Source of the DNA: Gibbula magus
Lineage: Eukaryota; Mollusca; Gastropoda; Trochida; Trochidae
Direction: 5' to 3'
Length of the DNA: 64,000 bases
NCBI GenBank assembly: GCA_936450465.1
Contig: OW388293.1
Location: 23,957,860 to 24,021,859 of the forward strand
Notes under the pieces: generated by a model
Told to the model about the DNA's origin: nothing
The model's database searches: none
What the model saw: the letters and a program-made list of their open reading frames with translations, nothing else
Program-made: the position numbers and the translations under genes
Part shown: piece by piece, positions 60,665 to 64,000 of the stretch
Position numbering within the stretch: position 1 is the stretch's first letter
How the letters are laid out: every line of letters starts with the position of its first letter

Positions 60665-63600
60665 TGAGACTGGATGTCATGGCGGTATTTATTCTTAATA
60701 GTACTGATTATGTGTGGATATTTTTGAATAGGGAAACTCAACTTAACTGAATCAGCGTCGATCTGTTCAATTAATGATCGTGGCGAGCATCACTAATTCG
60801 GAACCCAGTTTGTCTCATGAGACTGTATTTTTAACTTGCTTGACCTGGCCTCATTAGTCCATTCGGAATGACTTTGAGTTGCAGGAAACCGATGTTGGTT
60901 CTCTAAGAGTATTACACGTACACGAATGTAAGACAAAATGAAAACATGCAAAATTGATAGTTATTATATTGTGAACTGCCTTGCAAAGTATATATTTCTT
61001 GGACTTACAAAAACGTGCCAAGTTCCTTAATATAATGCGCCGATACTTAATGCCAAACATTTGTACATCACAACTACTGGTGCTCCATACACAGTTTTAT
61101 TGTGTTGTCTGGCGTGTAATATGGGCCGGTGGCCTTATTTACTTCTGACTTTACTACTCGACTTTACGTTTATTACATTGAAATTTAAAGCAATGTTGTC
61201 TCAAAAATGATTCCTAAAAGAATCCTTTACTGAATAAATATGTTAACTTTGCAAACTGAAGCGCTGCAGTGGCATCGAAACCCAGGATGACAAATTGTGA
61301 ACCACACAAAAAAAAGTACATTGGACATTTTCATCATCTAAAAGTTCAATATATACATACATGCATCTACATCAAGTTGATCAAGTTAGTATGGAGATAA
61401 TCCCTCATTATTTATAATCTTATACGAAATGTAACCATGAACATTATTTCGGTAACGAGATTCCCCATAAATCATAGCCCCCTCCTTGTATTAAGTAATA
61501 ACAACTATGTCCATCAAAACAACAAAAACATGAATTTTTAGAATTCATTACATTTTGATCAAGTTAAGTCATATAGACGTTATTTCTTTGGCAGATCAGA
61601 GCTTGAAAGGGTAAAGCTATGTAAGTGTCATGCTCGAAGCAGTGCTTGTTACTTAGGGTACACTCTTTTGCAACTTTTGCTTTAGAGTTAATATAAGTTG
61701 CGCACTTCGTTGTATGTGGAATTTATATTGTGGATAGAGATGTGTTAGATTGTAGAGTTTGTGTATACTCAGTGTTTGATGAATTCCTGCTTATTATGGA
61801 GAGTATAAGGAGGCCATGTCTACCATACTGTTTTTTTTTCAAAACGTGAAATGAAAAACGCTATATTGTTACTAATTTTAGTTTTTCAAAATGATGAAGC
61901 ATAATTATGAGTTGATGAAATATCCCTAGAGTAACACGCACTGTATCATTAAACTAATCAATGTCGCGCGGTGCTGAAGGAAAGCTTTCCACACTCGCAG
62001 CGCCGACGAACGGCTTCACTTCTCATTGTTTTTATTTTTGAAAGAATAAGCATTCGCCTTTATCAATTTTTAAATATAAAGTCATAAGAACATCACACGG
62101 ATTGTGCAATAACATGTATTTAAACCATATATGAGTAAACAGGAATGTCCTCTCAAATTTTGTTTCCACAAAAATTAACCCTCTCTTCAGTTTCCACTAG
62201 GTTTTTTCATATGAAAAGAGGAAATTACAACAAGTCTGCGCCACAATGCCTTTTACGGAAAAATACCACTTCGTACATAAACTTCTACATATTTGGGCAG
62301 ATTATACTTTTGTGCTGTACAAAATAGAGCAGGGATGCAGACATCGGTCTATTTGCCGGACATGGCCAAATGTGAATCGAGTTTGTCCAAATGGAAAATT
62401 AACCTATCGGACATTAGTTGACCGATTGCAGAAAATAAAAGGAAAACTAAACAAACACGCCTTACAAGCATTAAATAAAGGCAAACCGCCCTGCTTGTGT
62501 CGGTCATAAGTTTTTTTTTATGAAATTGAAATACGTTGATCCAGTCAAGAAGTCACATTTATTCTTCACAGCACGAGGCACGACACCAATCATCATCGTT
62601 ATCTTCAGTAAATTATAATTGTCTGCAGAAACAACACTTACCGTTTGATATTTAATTGATATTCTCAAATCATTATTTTTTAATTACTATTAAATAGAGT
62701 GTTGCAAATACTGCGTGAGTTAGTACATGAATGGATATTGAGACGTTCACGTTGATGAGTTAGAGTCATTGTTACGTAATCTTCCTATAAGCAATAGTAT
62801 ACATGTATACGTGTCAATATGACCGACCATTGTCCAGACACCTAGCCTAATACGGACAGAATCGGTTGACATACCTCTGTTGAATCCTTGAATGGGACAT
62901 GCAAAATATCGTTGGGTATTTTTTTTATTTTTGTGTGTTTATAAATCACTTTTGTTAAAACCACGCGAGTATGTATAATTTATCTTGCCTTTTACCATTT
63001 AGCAAAAACCCTGTCTGGAAGAAGAATATTACCAGATGTTACTGGTATCTTTCAGCGACAATCCCATCCAAAGCCAACTTTATTTATTTCGTGATTTCAA
63101 TGAAACATTCTCAATTGAAATGGTATCTCTTGTACGACTATTAAACTAAATACGGATATAGAATACTACGTGCTATATGCCACGGACATTGCAATATTAC
63201 TCTTATAAAAGAAAGAATCGTATACCTTCAAAATTATAAAATTGAATGTCAAGGATATGTCATATTGGACAGATCCATTCACCCACGCGGATTCTGCTCT
63301 GTTCTGAATCAGTCGGACACTTGTTTTCGTTCACGAGCACCATTCAATGACATATCCTGACGGTTATGACCATCAACAAGCTAATGAATTATTTGAGAAA
63401 GTGCAGATATCAACATAAAGACAAAAATAATTAGTTGCAGACCAACACATGACACATGTTACAACAATTATGTTCTAGAGCCCCATCTTCTATCTCTAAG
63501 AGTCCCTCTTTCACATTTCACTGACAACATTGTAGAGTATAACATTGCAGTTTGACTCAAATGGTACTAGAGATTAAGCAGTTTTTATAATTAAAACATG

Positions 63601-64000
63601 ACATTTCTCTGTGACAACAGTACGTCCCTTATATGTTTCCACAACACACGTGAAATATGTTTCATTGAAAGAATGAATAAATAGTTTATTTTCATGAAGA
63701 TCACAGTGTTTGGCATAAGTGCAGCAATTCGTTAATATCTTTCCAATTCATCATAAATCATATAATCAGGTGTTGATTGTTTATCAACATTATAGGCAGT
63801 ACCGTTCACGATATCAGATACCATTGACTTAGAAGGTTATCAAAAAGTTTAAGTTGTCCGTCGATTGGGATATCCCACACACGCAATTTTCTATTCACCC
63901 CTTTGCTCTTGTGGCTTGCTCACCAATTCTCTTTCAAGCTTTACAAAATGCGAATAAATAAAATACCAAGATAAAGATATTCAGAAACCAGCTCAATATT
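60665..64000. other. AT-rich flank, no supported gene
   Basis: Only short ORFs are present. The longest distinctive one (62,246-62,509) has a cysteine- and lysine-rich C-terminus but no recognised family and no clear splice sites. A GGATATGTCAT motif is inverted between about 63,254 and 63,350. The rest is AT-rich with no clear repeats or RNA genes. Confidence 0.45.

Noticed and set aside
62246..62509. 87-residue plus ORF with Cys- and Lys-rich C-terminus
   Set aside because: No recognised family, no splice context, and neighbouring frames are equally open; not enough to call a gene.

Overview
This window looks like nuclear DNA from a marine invertebrate, most likely a mollusc. The flanks are AT-rich and intron-containing. 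They hold decayed dispersed repeats with motifs I associate with mollusc genomes: palindromic TTTCCATGGAAA followed by AAAGGCACATCTAC, GACGCCG-type 7-mers, and a 'gtgagtgagtg...acgccgc' fragment at 49,914-49,950. I see no bacterial operons, rRNA, CRISPR or phage genes. The species assignment is inference.

Layout: (1) 1-10,412 is a non-coding flank with transposon debris. It contains a LINE 3' end broken by a 106-bp foldback element with a 9-bp target duplication, segments duplicated in direct and inverted orientation, a cluster of three TGACGTCA sites, and a perfect 40-bp palindrome. (2) 10,413-48,503 is one uninterrupted 38-kb head-to-tail minisatellite with a 33-bp unit (about 1,150 units). 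It is organised into nested higher-order repeats of about 0.86, 1.06, 1.15, 1.68, 2.8, 3.0, 3.37, 3.40 and 3.73 kb. Most long ORFs in the window fall here. They are by-products of a 33-bp unit that lacks stop codons in five of six frames. Units of 32 and 34 bp shift the frame repeatedly, so I do not call a protein. (3) 48,504-51,450 holds a ~160-bp tandem repeat with inverted octamer motifs and an ~800-bp AGT trinucleotide expansion. (4) 51,451-60,660 carries the only gene I recognise with confidence, an insulin-family prohormone on the minus strand. One exon (55,688-55,844) encodes the signal peptide and B chain. A second (55,008-55,162) encodes a very short C-peptide and the A chain. They are joined across a phase-1 intron, the phase of the intron that interrupts the vertebrate insulin C-peptide. 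The 3' coding exon lies near 52,744-53,072 but its exact form is unresolved. The intron before it contains a 16-copy 39-bp minisatellite. A TATA-like box and possible first exon sit at 60,551-60,664. The upstream region also holds a GA microsatellite, a foldback repeat and a retroposed sequence with a 19-bp target duplication. (5) 60,665-64,000 has no feature I can support.

The two most notable items are the giant multi-scale minisatellite, whose higher-order periods are never exact multiples of 33, and the compact six-cysteine insulin-like gene beside it. No functional link between them is shown by the sequence.
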